Assembly: GCA_000442125.1 (NCBI GenBank)
Contig: KE546972.1
Coordinates: 1-64,000 of the forward strand
DNA: 64,000 bases
Source of the DNA: Opeltia flavorubescens
Taxonomy: Eukaryota > Ascomycota > Lecanoromycetes > Teloschistales > Teloschistaceae
Direction: 5' to 3'
Positions 49,146-61,545 of this stretch are shown one piece after another (the first letter of the stretch is position 1; every line of letters begins with the position of its first letter). Position numbers and translations under genes: made by a program. Under the pieces are notes generated by a model that saw only the letters and a program-made list of their open reading frames with translations, did not search any database and was not told the origin of the DNA.

Positions 49146-52100
49146 TTATCTTGTATCAACCATCCTCAGCAGACCCTCCACAGCGTGCTCTCCCAACGCC
49201 TCCAAAGACCCCATCCCAAGCATCTCAAGAACACTAATTTGAAACCCAAAAACTTGTTTCCACCAATTACAAAGCTCGATCCCCACAAGTGAATCCATTC
49301 CGATATCCGTCAAGGACAGGGAAATATTGAGATCCTCTTCCGGTTTCATGATAAGGCTCAGTAGCTTCTTCCCTACCTCTTTTGCAAAGTACCTCGGAGT
49401 TTCAGGGCTCTTGAGAACGGATGGATCGAGTTTCGCGTTGGAAATATAGACTTTGAGACCCATTTCCTGAACATCGGCTTTCTCAGGACCCTGAAGATTG
49501 TTGTGGTAGATAGCCATTCTTCGGTCGTTCTTCCATATAGCCCGGTTTGAGGGATCATTGAGGGGCAGCGTCGACTCCAGTCCAAGGACAAAAGTATCAC
49601 GGTCTACAGAGACTGAGTAGGGATCATCAACGCCGTTTGTTCGTGGGAGATGAGGGGGGGCTATGGCAAGGCTCAATGCATCCAGTACTTCTTGCTCCTT
49701 GAGCGCTTTGAATCCCGCCATCGACATCTTCTGCATCAGCTCTCGGTCTTCGGATATATAGCCGACTTCTTCAACGGCGCCGATATCGATCGCAGAGGCT
49801 TTCAGGCCAAGAGATTTCCTGTACTGGACAAGTGCATCGAGGAAAGTGTTTGCGCCCGCATAGTTTGCCTGACCAGGTTGTCCAATAATCCCAGACAGAG
49901 AACTGAAAGCGACGAAAAAATCTAATTCAATCTTCTCTGATAGGGTGGCGTTGTGCAGATTCCATGTCCCTTGAACTTTGGGCGCTGTGGCCTCCTGCCA
50001 TTCACTCCATGTCATTCTTGCATAATTCTGGTCGCGGAGGACCATGGACATCTGCAAGATCCCTCTTACGGGTCTTTCGGCACCACGAAGTGCTGCCGTG
50101 ACATCTTCCAAGCTTGTCACTGTGCCTCGAACAAGCTGTGCGGTGCAACCCATGCTATTGAGCTCTTTAACGAATTGACTATCGTCTGGAGAAGAGCCGG
50201 CGTTTCGCGATAGGTATATCAGGTGACGAGCCCCGTGTTCCACCATCCATCTTGAAACAGATCGGCCGAGGCCACCGAGCCCACCGACGAGAAGATAAGA
50301 TACCGATTCTTTTAGATGAAACTCTCTTGATCTGTTCGTAATGTCGGTACCGAGCTTGGTGGTCTCAGGGGAGTCGCGTAAGGAAACCGCGATTCTGCCT
50401 ATATGCTGCCCAGGCTGCATGTAACTGAAAGCATTGTTTGTCGCTGCTGCATCAAATACCTTCAATGGTCGAATTGGAGTGATGAGTCCTCGCTCGAGAA
50501 AATCCACGGTCATTCGTCCCATCCTAGATTCTGTAAGTCTTACACTTTTGGCGAGTTCAACTCAACTTGCCTGTTCAGGATTGAGGGTTTCTGCAAGAAC
50601 ATGTCGACGTCAACGCAGCAGTAGCTGCGATTTGCGAGGAAGGTTTTCATATCGAGCTTGCCGTAGCCGATGAGATCTCGCTTTCCAATCTCGATCATCT
50701 TGCCGAATGGTGCTACACAACGCCAAGTCGCGTGCAGGAGATCTCCCGATAGAGAATTAAGGACTAGGTCGACACCTTCGCCAGTTTCACGCATTATGCC
50801 TTCTACGAAAGACTCGTCTCTCGAGTTGAATATTCGATGCCTGGGGATGTTACAACTATCCACCAGATACTGCACCTTTTCATTGGTGCCGACAGTTGCG
50901 TATATCTCAGCTCCAATCATTCGCGAGAGCTGGATGGCAGCAAGACCGACGCCTCCGCAAGCACTGTGGATCAATACAGACTAGACACCATGTATTAGTC
51001 AATAAAGCTATGCATGTAGATGTTCCTGCTCACCTGTCCCTTCTCTAGATTACCAATCGTCATAAGAGAATGCATTGCTGTTGCGTACGGAAAGAACATG
51101 GCAGATGCTTCTTCAAAACTCAATGTATCCGGTATCTTCACGCAAAGGGTCTCTCGAGTGACATGAGTTGTCGAGAAGGTATTCCTATCGATGACAGCGA
51201 CACGATCGCCAAAAGCGAAAGATGTCACTCCCGAACCAACCCGCCGGATAATACCTGCTGCTTCGCATCCAAACGGACGTTCGTCGAGCTCGACAATTTG
51301 CAATGCTATCAGAATGTCCTGCAAATTTGTATTCATTAGCACTAGAGAGAAGTGAAATTCTCATGTTCAATCTTACCCTGAAATTCAACCCGGCGGCATG
51401 TATCTCGATCTCCACCTCGTCCGGCTTGAGCTCAGCAACAAGTGCTCTTCGAACCCAATGTAAGGAGCTCAGTCTACCTGGAACCGCAACATCAAGCGCG
51501 ACCCTATCCCCAGGTTCGGCGACAAGGAGCTCGTCCGGCAAAGAGAAAGGAAAGAATCTACTGATGTGGACTTCCCCACCGTGTATCGCATACTCGAATT
51601 CCGGTCTGAATATATCGTCCGTCCTCCGCGTCTGGAACTTTTCAAATACTTTGATGACTTGATCAATCGAAGCGTTAAGATCATCGACCTCGCACGTCGC
51701 GAAATCTACAAGCAGCTCAGATCGTATTGTTCGAGCCGCGCCGATGACCTGGGCGTAACGAGGGTCTCGGCAGTACATCTGACATGGTCGTGTTACCCAG
51801 AGGATACCGGCGTTCTCCAACCTCGAGAGAAAATCTTGCAAGGCTTTGTATGAATGTTCGTTGAGGTTCTCAAAGAATGGCCCGTCCTCGTCCAGCAAAA
51901 CGATTACATCAGTACCAGATTGGGGGTGGTCCTGGAGAGTGCATTGAATGATTTGATACCCAATCTTTTCCAAAGAGTGCATGAAAGAGCTATTGCCATT
52001 GGTACCGCATAGAAGAGTAACCTGCTTCTCCCGGAGTGGTTGAGATGTTGGCTTGAGAATCATCGGACAACTGTGCTCTTGGGAGGATCTTGAGTCATGA

Positions 52101-55100
52101 ATTCTGAGATCTCTTAGTTCGAATCCTGCTGCTAATAGCTCTCTGTCCCATTTGGTAGGACTACTTCTAGGTTCAACAAAGGTGCTTTGACCTTCTCGAG
52201 ACCACCAACGGGATGCCGTCCCAAAAACGAAAGTCATCCACCTGGGAGTCACGCACGGCTCCTGCAAGATCAAGTAGCCTTGTGGATCCATAAGCTTTCT
52301 GATGTTAGACAAGGTGCATTGTGTATTTGTGTTTTCATAAACTGAGTAATTAGTGATGACTAGGTCGTAGTATCCAAAACCATGTTCCGAGGGATCCTCA
52401 TCGAGGTTGAAAGTGATGCATTCGAGATATGGACGTAACATATCCTTCTGCGCGGCGGAGTAACTTCGCGTCATGAACGTATATTTGGAGCACATCACGC
52501 GACCGTCAGCTAAGGTAAGGCTTCTAAGTATAGACTCCGAAGGTGAATCTGCCCAAGAGCTGATTTCTAGCACTCGAAGACACGGTCTAGAATGGGCTAG
52601 TCTTCCAACAAATTCAGAAACGTCATAGCGATTGATGAATTTATAGACTGATTCGATTGTCTCGGTTGGAAGACCCTTTTTCCATGATGTAGGCAGCTCG
52701 GAGGGTTTAGCACTGATATTCTGGCTGATTAATCCAAGAATTCTGGCGATAGGAGAAGCTTCAGTCGATGCTAGATCTTGGACAAGGCAGTCGATTGCCT
52801 CAATATACGAGCCAGCTGTGGAGGTCTGAGTACACGTTATATCGATAAGCTGAACTTGGTCGTGGATAAACTGTCGAAAACCGATTTGATGGGTGCTTTC
52901 TAGTGAAAGTCCAGCCAGGTGATGGTGGACTCTCAAGAGACACAAGTCCATCAACTTCTCCAGAGCCTGATCAAGCGCAGGACATGTTTTGACATGTCTG
53001 ATCATGACGTCCTTCTTCATGAAGTCAATATCAGGCGTCCATATTTGACGAGCCGCAGCATGTGTATTTTCCGTCATTGAGGAATCGCTATGATCGATCG
53101 ACATAAGCTTGATTCCTGACATTTTCAGAGAGATTTCACCATCAGCGACCCCTCGGATATCGCCAAGTACAGTATTACCGTAGATATTAGCAGCTGCTTC
53201 CACTGTAAAGTTGTTATGCTTTCGCAACACTGTTATCTCGTCGCAGCTGACAGGTAGCCGCGTCTTGTACTTTCGAGGCTCTCCTCTTGTAAAGGCAACA
53301 CCAACCAGCTGAAGAGCAGCATCCACTGCCGTGGGATGAAGGTGGTAGTTATTCACCTCAGGACTTTCATTGCGTACTGTTCCTGTCGCCTGATGAGTTG
53401 TAGTAGCTGCGCTTACATCCTCCAGCTTCTGGAACGCTATACCAAGATCAAGACCACCGCGTCGTAGAGTATGAAACCATTTGGGTACCGAGATCCTCCT
53501 TGCGAAAGTCTGTGGTGTTTCGTGGGATGTAAAAGTACCAGAATACACTGCGGCTTCTCCAGTACAGTGCTTTGTCCAGGCACGCCCATTATGGGAGGTG
53601 ATAGTAAACTCCCACCACTGGCTGTCCAGTGTATCCGTCAGTCGATGCCGACGGAAGGTGGTAATCATTTCGGTAGGTTTTTCGTCTGGAAGCACGAGCG
53701 CTGTGCCGACAATAACATGTCGTAAGCGAAAGCCATCATTTTTTATCCCATCAATTTGGCTGATAGCTTCGCCTGCCATAGCCACATATCCAGCAAACGG
53801 AAAGACGACGTTATTCTCTACTTTGTGGTCGCGGATCCATGGAGTGTTGTCGAGATGAAAGACATTCCTCCACGAGGGCTCAACATCGGTGCTTTCTAGA
53901 ATCCTGGACCCCAGAAGGTCGCACTGTGGGTGCTTCCTTTGTCTAAAATCTTTACTCAGCCTTGACTCGTACCAGTAACTTTCGTCGTGATCCCAGGGAT
54001 ATGGAGGCAAGCCCGTGAGGCATGAGCCGCTTGGGAATAACGCTTCTAAAGAGAGTGTGATTTGAAGTGACCACAGTGACCCAAGTGCCAAGAGCAATGT
54101 TTCAAGGCAATCCCTATTGCGTATCATGGTGGATACATAAGAGGCTTTGCTGCCTTGGTGTCCCATTATCTGTCGAAGAGGACCTGCCAATGCCGAATGA
54201 GGACCAACTTCCAAGAACACGGCATTCGCCCCAATCCTATGGTGTAAAATGCTTGATACTGCCGATTTGAAGAGCACAGGCGACTCCATATTCCGTTGCC
54301 AGTACTTTGGGCCCAAGTCGAAGTTGACGAGACTGCCTGTGACACTGGAAAAGAACATTTTGGTTGCACTTCTCTCTGCAACGCAATTCGCAATCAGAGC
54401 ATGGTAATGGTCCCCAATTTCCGCCATGTGATGAGAGTGATACGCCTTGTCCACCTGCAGTTTCCGTGCCATGACGCTTTTTCCCGAATTCCGAATACGA
54501 GTAATCACTGTTTCCACTGCCGCGGCGTCACCAGAGATTGTAACGCTGCCTGGAGAATTGTCGCATGCGATATTGACGTTTGGTACGAGGTAAGTTTCCG
54601 CCTCCTGCCAGCTCAATCCCACCGCCGCCATGGTGCCCGGCTTTGTTTGAACGGTTGCAGCTACTCCTCGATACATAGCCAAAAGAATTGCTTCTTTTGC
54701 AGTGATAGCTCCAGCAGCGTAAGCTCCGGCGATCTCGCCGCTAGAGTGGCCGACAACAGCTGCTGGAAATACGCCTTTCGAAGCAAGTGCATCAACAAGT
54801 GCAATCTGGACGGCGGTTGTCAGCGGCTGGGCCAGCTCCGCTGCGTTAAAGCGCCCTTTATCTCCAGGCTGACGAAGTTCTCCTTCTACAGTCCACTGAG
54901 GAGCATGATTAGAAGCGGTTTGCAAATACTCGTCGAGCCGGCGAATAGTATTTCGGAAGACTAGATCTGAGTTCAACAATCCGAGGCCCATCTGAGGCCA
55001 TTGGGCCCCTTGACCTGTGAAAACCATCACCAATGTAGGTTCTTTTCCTGCCTTAGTTGCGGTCGATATCGATCCCATCATCCCTCCCTCAACGATAGCA

Positions 55101-56899
55101 AATGCCCTGTGAGATAGATGCTCTCTTCTGGTTGCTAGGGTATATGCAAGGTCGGTGACGCATCTCGGACGTTTCTCTACGAATTCACGATAATTGGCAA
55201 TTGAGGCCTCCAATGCTTTTGTCGAGTTAGCCGAAAATAGGAGTATTTTTGGTTCCGGGGTGGGAGGCGTTTGGGGAGATCTGCTGTCGTGGTAGGACGC
55301 ACAGTCCAGGATTACGTGCGCATTCGAGCCTCCCACACCGAATGAGTTGACACTGGCTCGCTTCAGACGATCGTTTGGCCACGGCATTTGATCGATCGGA
55401 ACCGTCAATTTTCCAGAGGTGAAGGGGATGGCCGGATTAGGAGTCAGGAATTTAATGTTCGGGGGAATTGTTGCATTCTCTAGTGCAAGGACTGTTTTGA
55501 TGACCGAAAGGAGGCCAGACGCCCCCTCTGTATGCCCAAGATTGGGCTTTATTGATCCAATATGGACACCCGAACCACCGAAAATGCGAGCGACCGCTTT
55601 GGTTTCAACAGGGTCCCCGATAGGCGTGCCAGTGCCGTGGCATTCGATATATCCAGTTTGCGATACATCACTGATACCCGCCACCTGGTATGCTCTCTTC
55701 ATCAGAGCTTCTTGGGCATCAGTGCTGGGGAAGGACATGCCAGGTGTTTTTCCATCGTGGTTGGTGGCAGTACCTCGGATCACGGCGCGTACCGGGTTGC
55801 CGTCTCGCAATGCACTGTCCAAGCTCTTTATGAAGATGGCAGTGATTGCTTCACCGCGGGCATACCCGTTTGCTTCTGCTGAAAAGGACTTGCAGGAGCC
55901 ATCACCTGAAAGCACGTTCTGCTCCGTCATACTCATCGATGCCCCTGGTGTCATGATGAGATTGACGCCGCCGATGACGGCTCCGTCACAGTCGCCTTTT
56001 GCGATAGCTGCACAGGCTTCGTGAAGCGCTACAAGGGACGCAGAGCAGGCTGTCCGGATTGTGACACTAAAACCATAAGCAGGTAACGAGGTCGTGCGGA
56101 GCAATTGAGCTCACCTTGGTCCTCTAAAATCCATCTCATAAGACACGCGATTAGAGAGTGCAAAGTCTCCGGACCCACTGGCGCGGTACATTCCCCAATT
56201 TTGGCTTTCCCTGGCAAACATTTCACTCCAATCCTCACCAAGACTACCTACGTAGCACCCTATCCGTTTCCCCCTCCACTTCGTTAACCCTGCGTCTTCG
56301 AGACACTCCCTGGTAACTTCGAGGAGAAGCCGCTGCTGTGGATCGGCTCTTTCAAGCTCCATACGAGGCATAGAGAAGAACGATGTGTCTAGAGCTCCAA
56401 TGTCGTCGTCTAAGAAGTATCCATGCTCTGTAATGACAGTGCCAGGTTTACCCGAAGGGTGGTAGAAAGCTGACACATTGTACCGCGACTCTGGGACTCG
56501 GCTACGTGCATCACCTTTGTTAAGCAAGAACTGCCAAAGCTGCTGCGGCGTTTTTATCCTATTGGGGAGACGAACGGCCATACCACATATAGCTATGCGT
56601 GCCGGATTTTTCATGTCTTCATTCCCGATGTGCGTCTGTGTATGCGAAGCCGTGTTTTTTCGGTCATCATAGCCATTGAGGGTTGGCGGCTCCTGCTCTT
56701 CACTGACAGTTATTTCCATCGGAGAAGCCATGTTATTGCCCCAGGTGGCCTTGGATGTTGTATTTCTGTTGCAACGATTATCGTCAAGCATTTTATTGAC
56801 CTCTAAATACGGTCCATTATCATCGTCATGTCCGACTGAGAAATTTGGCATGGTCTTGCCTCTCTTTTCCAGACTTTTCAATTCGGGTTGGCCATTCAT
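49146..56899 (-). CDS. Highly reducing type I polyketide synthase KS-AT-DH-(MT)-ER-KR-ACP
   Basis: Five exons, 56899-56115, 56066-51377, 51318-51034, 50980-50571 and 50523-49146; 2515 aa. KS (about 98-530): Cys269 in RTACSAS, His405 in ECHGTGT, His440 in KPNLGHTEG. AT (about 609-900): Ser703 in GHSSGEIAG. DH (about 973-1254): His1009 and Asp1177 (HPTAVDAALQ). MT region (about 1340-1580): SAM motif I degenerate (LRVLEISSWADS). ER (about 1745-2070): AAGLNFRD, IHSACGGVGLAAIQL. KR: LLVGGLGGLGRS and catalytic Tyr in QANYAGAN. ACP: Ser2468 in DIGMDSLVGIEL. No thioesterase or reductase domain, so release needs a partner, most likely the adjacent PLP enzyme. The fourth intron is a GC-AG intron. It builds a reduced alkyl chain. 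Gene looks intact. Confidence 0.95.
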
Positions 56900-57483
56900 G
56901 ATCACGACGAGGGTCTGAAGTAGGAATCTACCAGAGTGAAGACTTCGTGTACTAGATTGATAATATGGTCAGCCAGCTTGAGTAGCTGTATAAAGGTCGT
57001 ACAGCGCCGACTGTGTATCACCTGACCCGAAGAAAAGACGCTAGGGCTTGGAAAATATGGAAGTGTCGTTTCATCATGAAAGGAAGCTGGGTGTACAGAC
57101 CATACGTTGCTGATTGATAGGATCTAGAAGCCGCCCGACTGTTAGCTTTCGGTGGCCGTTTCGGATGATTGCGTCAGAGACGATAGGACTAGATGCAACA
57201 CCATTGGATCAGTAATTTAGTAGCCGAGAGAGACTTCTTCCATCCGAGGCGCCGGGAAGTTCCCGACGAGCGACTGGTCAGAGGCTGAAGTGTAAACAGT
57301 ATTTGTATTATTTCCGTAGAATCAAGTTTGGCATTCAATAATTAGATCACAGCCCAGTGCAGGCATATATTTCGGAGACTATTCCATTACGGCCTTCAAC
57401 TCAGGCCGAAGAATGCAGAGAGATCTATCGCAGCAATTACAATCGATCCACTCGACTCTGCGTACACCCATTGAGCGATAGTC
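56900..57483. promoter_or_regulatory. Divergent promoter: PKS / PLP alpha-oxoamine synthase
   Basis: 584 bp between divergent start codons of the two core genes. CGG-rich words that could bind zinc-cluster factors include TTTCGGTGGCCGTTTCGG near 57152-57169, a perfect CGGGAA-G-TTCCCG palindrome, and CGGAGACTATTCC at 57373-57385. Confidence 0.55.
57253..57265. promoter_or_regulatory. CGGGAAGTTCCCG inverted repeat
   Basis: Six-base arms CGGGAA/TTCCCG around a single central G, roughly 220 bp before the PLP enzyme start and 355 bp before the PKS start. The CGG...CCG ends fit a dimeric Zn2Cys6 site; binding is inferred. Confidence 0.4.
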
Positions 57484-59017
57484 ATGGCGACTCCTATACT
57501 CACAGAATGGATGAAGAATCAAAAACCGAAAGGTTTAGCAACTAAAGGCGCCACGACATTTGACCAAAATCTTGAAGAGGCTCTGGACGTCCGAAGAAGA
57601 GATCATGCTCTGTACACGTTAAAGAAGAATCTTTGGAGGGAGGGGGCCGCCGTTGACTTCAGCTCCAGCGACGCTCTTTCATTGGGAGCCAGCGGTCTGC
57701 TACGAGATGAATTCAACAGAGAGCTTGAGTGCTATCCTAACTTTCCACTAGGGTCGCACAGTTCCAGAGTAATGGATGGGAATTACCAATACTTGGAGAT
57801 GGTAGAAGAGGAAATTGCCCGGTTCCATGACTCGGAGACTGCTCTATTCGTCAATTCAGGCTACGACGCCAACCTTGCCATCTTCACGGCGATTCCTCGT
57901 CCTGGCGATGCGATTCTCTACGATGAGTTGATTCACGCTAGCGCACACGATGGTATACAACAGAGCCAAACAAGTTGCAGAGTGTCATTTCGCCATAATG
58001 ACGTCGAAGCTTTCCGGGATTCACTGGAGTCTATTGTCCACTCCCAATCCTTGATTAAGCAGGGGAAACGGTGCGTCATCATAGCAGTAGAGTCCGTCTA
58101 CAGTATGGACGGAGATATTTGTCCGCTTCAAGAGCTGATCGAGGCCGCAAAAGAGATTATACCAGCAGTGAATGCGCAGTTCTATGTAGATGAAGCCCAT
58201 TCTACAGGCGTGATCGGACCGCAGGGTAGGGGTTTGGTGTGCAGACTAGGCACTCAGAAAGAGATAGCCATACGATTGCACACATTTAGCAAAGCTATAG
58301 CATCATCCGGAGGTACTTTCGTTGATGTAGTTGATGATGGAATACGAAACTGACAAGAGTCAAGCCGCCATTCTCAGCACGAACACAGTTAAGAGTGCTC
58401 TTATCAATTTCGCTCGTAGTATCATCTTCACTACCGCCCCTGGATTTTCCGTTGTCGCTGCAGCTCGATGTTCGTACAGATTGATGGCAACTGGACAGAC
58501 TATGCAAGTGAGTTACCCTACCTAGATTATTGATGGTCTTCCAAACAAATTTTAGCCAGTGAGACTGATACATAGCTAGGCCCAAGAGAATCTTCAATTC
58601 CTTGTGAGGTACTTCTTTGACACTATAGCATCAAATCCGACCTGGCAGAGAGCCAAAAGAGAGGGGATCGTCTCAGTCATCGACGACTATGACTGGAAGC
58701 AGAAGCCTTGCTTTTCATACATTGTACCCTTGCGCACAAGACCTCGCTACAGCTATTGGCTTGTATTTCATTTAGCATTTGCAGGCTTCAGTGCGCATCC
58801 GATTGAATACCCAGTAATCCCGAAGGGCCAAAGTCGCATTCGACTATCTTTTCACGCCAATAACACGAAGGAGCAGATCGATGGTCTTGTATCTACTATC
58901 GGTGACTGGGCGGAAGAGATGGCGGAGATTGAGCTTGGACAAGGTGACGTCGGCAAGCTACCGAAGGCTGCAAAGCAGGTTTATTCTTCGATATACTCTG
59001 ACGATATAATGGATTGA
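57484..59017 (+). CDS. BioF-like PLP alpha-oxoamine synthase (polyketide chain release)
   Basis: Exons 57484-58312, 58365-58507 and 58580-59017, introns 52 and 72 bp; 469 aa. Fold-type I alpha-oxoamine synthase: VDFSSSDALSL near the start, GSHSSRVMDGN, YDELIHASAHDG (cofactor-stacking His), VDEAHSTGVIGPQGRG (Asp binding the PLP ring nitrogen) and Lys270 in HTFSKAIASSG forming the Schiff base. Enzymes of this class condense an amino acid with an acyl thioester with loss of CO2. In fumonisin (FUM8) and AAL-type pathways this step releases the PKS chain as an aminoketone. At 469 aa it is nearer single-domain BioF than the larger FUM8. It shares a promoter with the PKS, which lacks a release domain. 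Amino acid partner unknown. Confidence 0.88.
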
Positions 59018-59163
59018 AGCTGGAAGATCAAAGCCATATCAACTGATTTGCCTTATGTAACCAGGGCGCTTCATTGCATCAATGACCCTATCCAATGGTG
59101 AACCGAGCCTGGCCATTCTTGAGCAAGACTACATCCGATGAAATGCCGCCTTTTGATAGTAAA

Positions 59164-60876
59164 CTATGATGATTCTTCGAGCTGCTGCCTTCCCAGCTCC
59201 TCAGTCTCGAGTGTTAATTCCCTCGTGAAGAGTGACGTGAGAAATCCTAGTGATCCAAAACCACACAATGTCAGGAACACCGCTTTGAAAGCAGATCTGT
59301 AGACTTCAACTATCTGTACCAATAGTTCAGGCTCCAGATCGATTGATCTCAGAGCCGGGATGAAACCTATAGCCTCACGAATATCCTCAAGAGCCGCTAT
59401 CGGTGGCGCCAGCGGACCCAACGGTCGAATAGCCTGCTCAAACGTGCTGTTGAAAACGGACGCACAAGTTGCGAGACCGACAAGAGCACCGAACAAACGG
59501 AAACAGACAATGATACCAGCCGCGAGGCCCATGTCGTCGACTCGCTGCAAGCTAGCTTGCATTGGGATTGTCAGGACCGTGAAATGCGTCCCAACGCCAA
59601 CACCCGCAATGATTTGAACGCTTGCCGTGAGGGCTAAAGATGAGTCACTGTGCCACAAAGCCCATAAGCCTAGCCCCGTGGCGGAGAATACCCAGTTGAA
59701 GATGACGACTAATCGGTAGCGTCGAAAGATTTCGACCGCTATCGCTGAGAAGATGCTAAATACTACGATGCTGACGCTGGCTGGCAGAACAGATACGGCA
59801 GATTCGAATTCAGTATTTAGTTTCACAGCCTGGTAGAAGAGAGGAGCATACAGCATGATACTGTAGAGTAATGTGCCATGGATGGTTGCGCCGATGATGG
59901 TACTTAATGAAGTGACGTTCTGGAAGATTCGGTACGGGAAGATCGGCTGGGCCGGCTTGGCCTCGTAGATGGCGAAGCCAACAAGAACGATCACTCCGGC
60001 AACCAACGACACGATCGTTCTCCAAGATGACCATGGATATATAGAGCCAGCCCAGCTGAGAGGTAATGATGATGCCGTACTCCCAACAGCAAAGAGGAGC
60101 ATGCCAATCCAGTCTAAGCGACGAAGTTTGGAGTGGAATGACTGGTCGATAGGCCGCAAACGGAGGAAGAAGAAGCTCAAGCCAAAGCCCAGGGCTACAA
60201 TCGGAAGATTGATCCACCCTATCCATCTCCAAGAAATAAACTCACTTAACGCAGCTCCAATCAAAGGTCCACATATACCGCCTCCAGCCATAGGCAATGC
60301 GAATAGACCAAGGTAGAAAGGGCGTTCCTTTAGCGTAGTGAGGTCAGCGAGTATCACTTCACCGAGGACATCTAGTCCGCCTCCACCAAGTCCCTGCAGG
60401 ATGCGACCACATAGCACGAGGGACATGCGATTCGCAACGGCAAAAACAATTGAGCCGACGAAGAAGAGGAAAAAAGCGAAATACAATGGTAGTTTGCGGC
60501 CCAGGACGTCGCTGACATTGGTATATATTGGTTGTGTGACGACCAAAGCGCAGATGAATGAGAGATTGGTCCACACCGCTTCGAGAATTGTTCCATGCAG
60601 ATCATTCGTTATTCTCTGTAATAAATGCCATCGTCAGCCAGAAGAAACCCTGTCTTTCGTTGCAAGGGTCTTGGTGGAGCGTACTGGTATCGCAACATTC
60701 AGCGCCGTAGCATCCAGAGATATGATGAAGACCATCAGATTCAACGCGAGAAATGAGAAGTAAAATGATAGCGGCTTCTTCTTTCTACTGCTGTCTATTG
60801 TTGGTCCTAGAGGCGGTAGAGTCTCACATATAAGTTCCTCCCTTGGCTCCTGAGTCTCTGGGCTGGTTCTACTCAT
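59164..60876 (-). CDS. MFS drug/proton antiporter, 14-TMS (DHA) exporter
   Basis: Exons 60876-60685 and 60615-59164, 69-bp intron; 547 aa. Helix 1 LDATALNVAIP continues after the intron into RITNDLHGTILEAVWTNLSF, the family pattern. GRILQGLGGGGLDVLGEV and antiporter motif C LPMAGGGICGPLIGAALSE are present, with a WRWIGWINLP loop after helix 5, giving 14 predicted helices. Such pumps export toxic or self-made compounds. Its 3' end is 147 bp from the PLP enzyme, and it is divergent from the ABM monooxygenase, so it likely exports the cluster product or gives self-protection. Confidence 0.88.
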
Positions 60877-61545
60877 TTCGTCGCCGACAACTAAACACGG
60901 GCGTAATGTGTTCGAGCTCTACGTCTTTGCTATGGCATCATAGAGCGATAATGTGATCGAGCGATATATGTATCATTGAGTCGATGTCTGATTGAATAGT
61001 GCTTCTACGAGGGCGCTTGCCACTCGAAGCGGCATCAGCGCACGAGAGGCACTCAGTGGAAGTTTGACCGAATCTGAAGGGAAGCAAATTCACTGAATTA
61101 CCCATGCGTCCTGTGATTTTCCCGTGCATGACTCGCATGGATCGTTCCAGAGATCCGGCATCGGCGACTATCCACGGGCCCTAAAGCCATGTCATAAACA
61201 ACAGCCGATGCAGCCTGGTTACCTGATTAGGCAGCAGGAGACATCAAAGGCTGATCCTTCGGCGTGCTGGAGAGAGATATTGTCAGAGTCTCCTGAGACT
61301 AGTATACACGCCTCTGTTTCTAGAGGTAGCTATGTAAATGTTGTTGTTACCCTGTATGTACCTAGGTTCGAGCCTGTACTGCGGTATTCTTCCGCCCTCA
61401 ATCAACAACCCCTCCTCGGCAAAGTGCAGTTGCCTAGATAACTCCTCCTACCTCCCAGCTTTCCCATCATTTCTTAATCTTGATCCGACGTCAAAGAACC
61501 CTTTGTTATCTCTGTTTCTTCCATTGCACCAAAGCAGTTGTCAAC
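60877..61545. promoter_or_regulatory. Divergent promoter: MFS exporter / ABM monooxygenase
   Basis: 669 bp between divergent starts. CGGCGACTATCC at 61162-61173 closely matches CGGAGACTATTCC in the PKS/PLP-enzyme promoter. Confidence 0.45.

Noticed and set aside
54296-54964. 222-codon frame antisense to the PKS
   Set aside because: Shadow of the AT domain coding strand; conserved AT motifs are on the minus strand.
55419-56024. 201-codon frame antisense to the PKS
   Set aside because: Shadow of the KS domain; KS catalytic motifs are on the opposite strand.
60359-60763. Frames antisense and parallel to the MFS exporter
   Set aside because: Shadows of the transporter exon; transmembrane signatures lie in the annotated frame.
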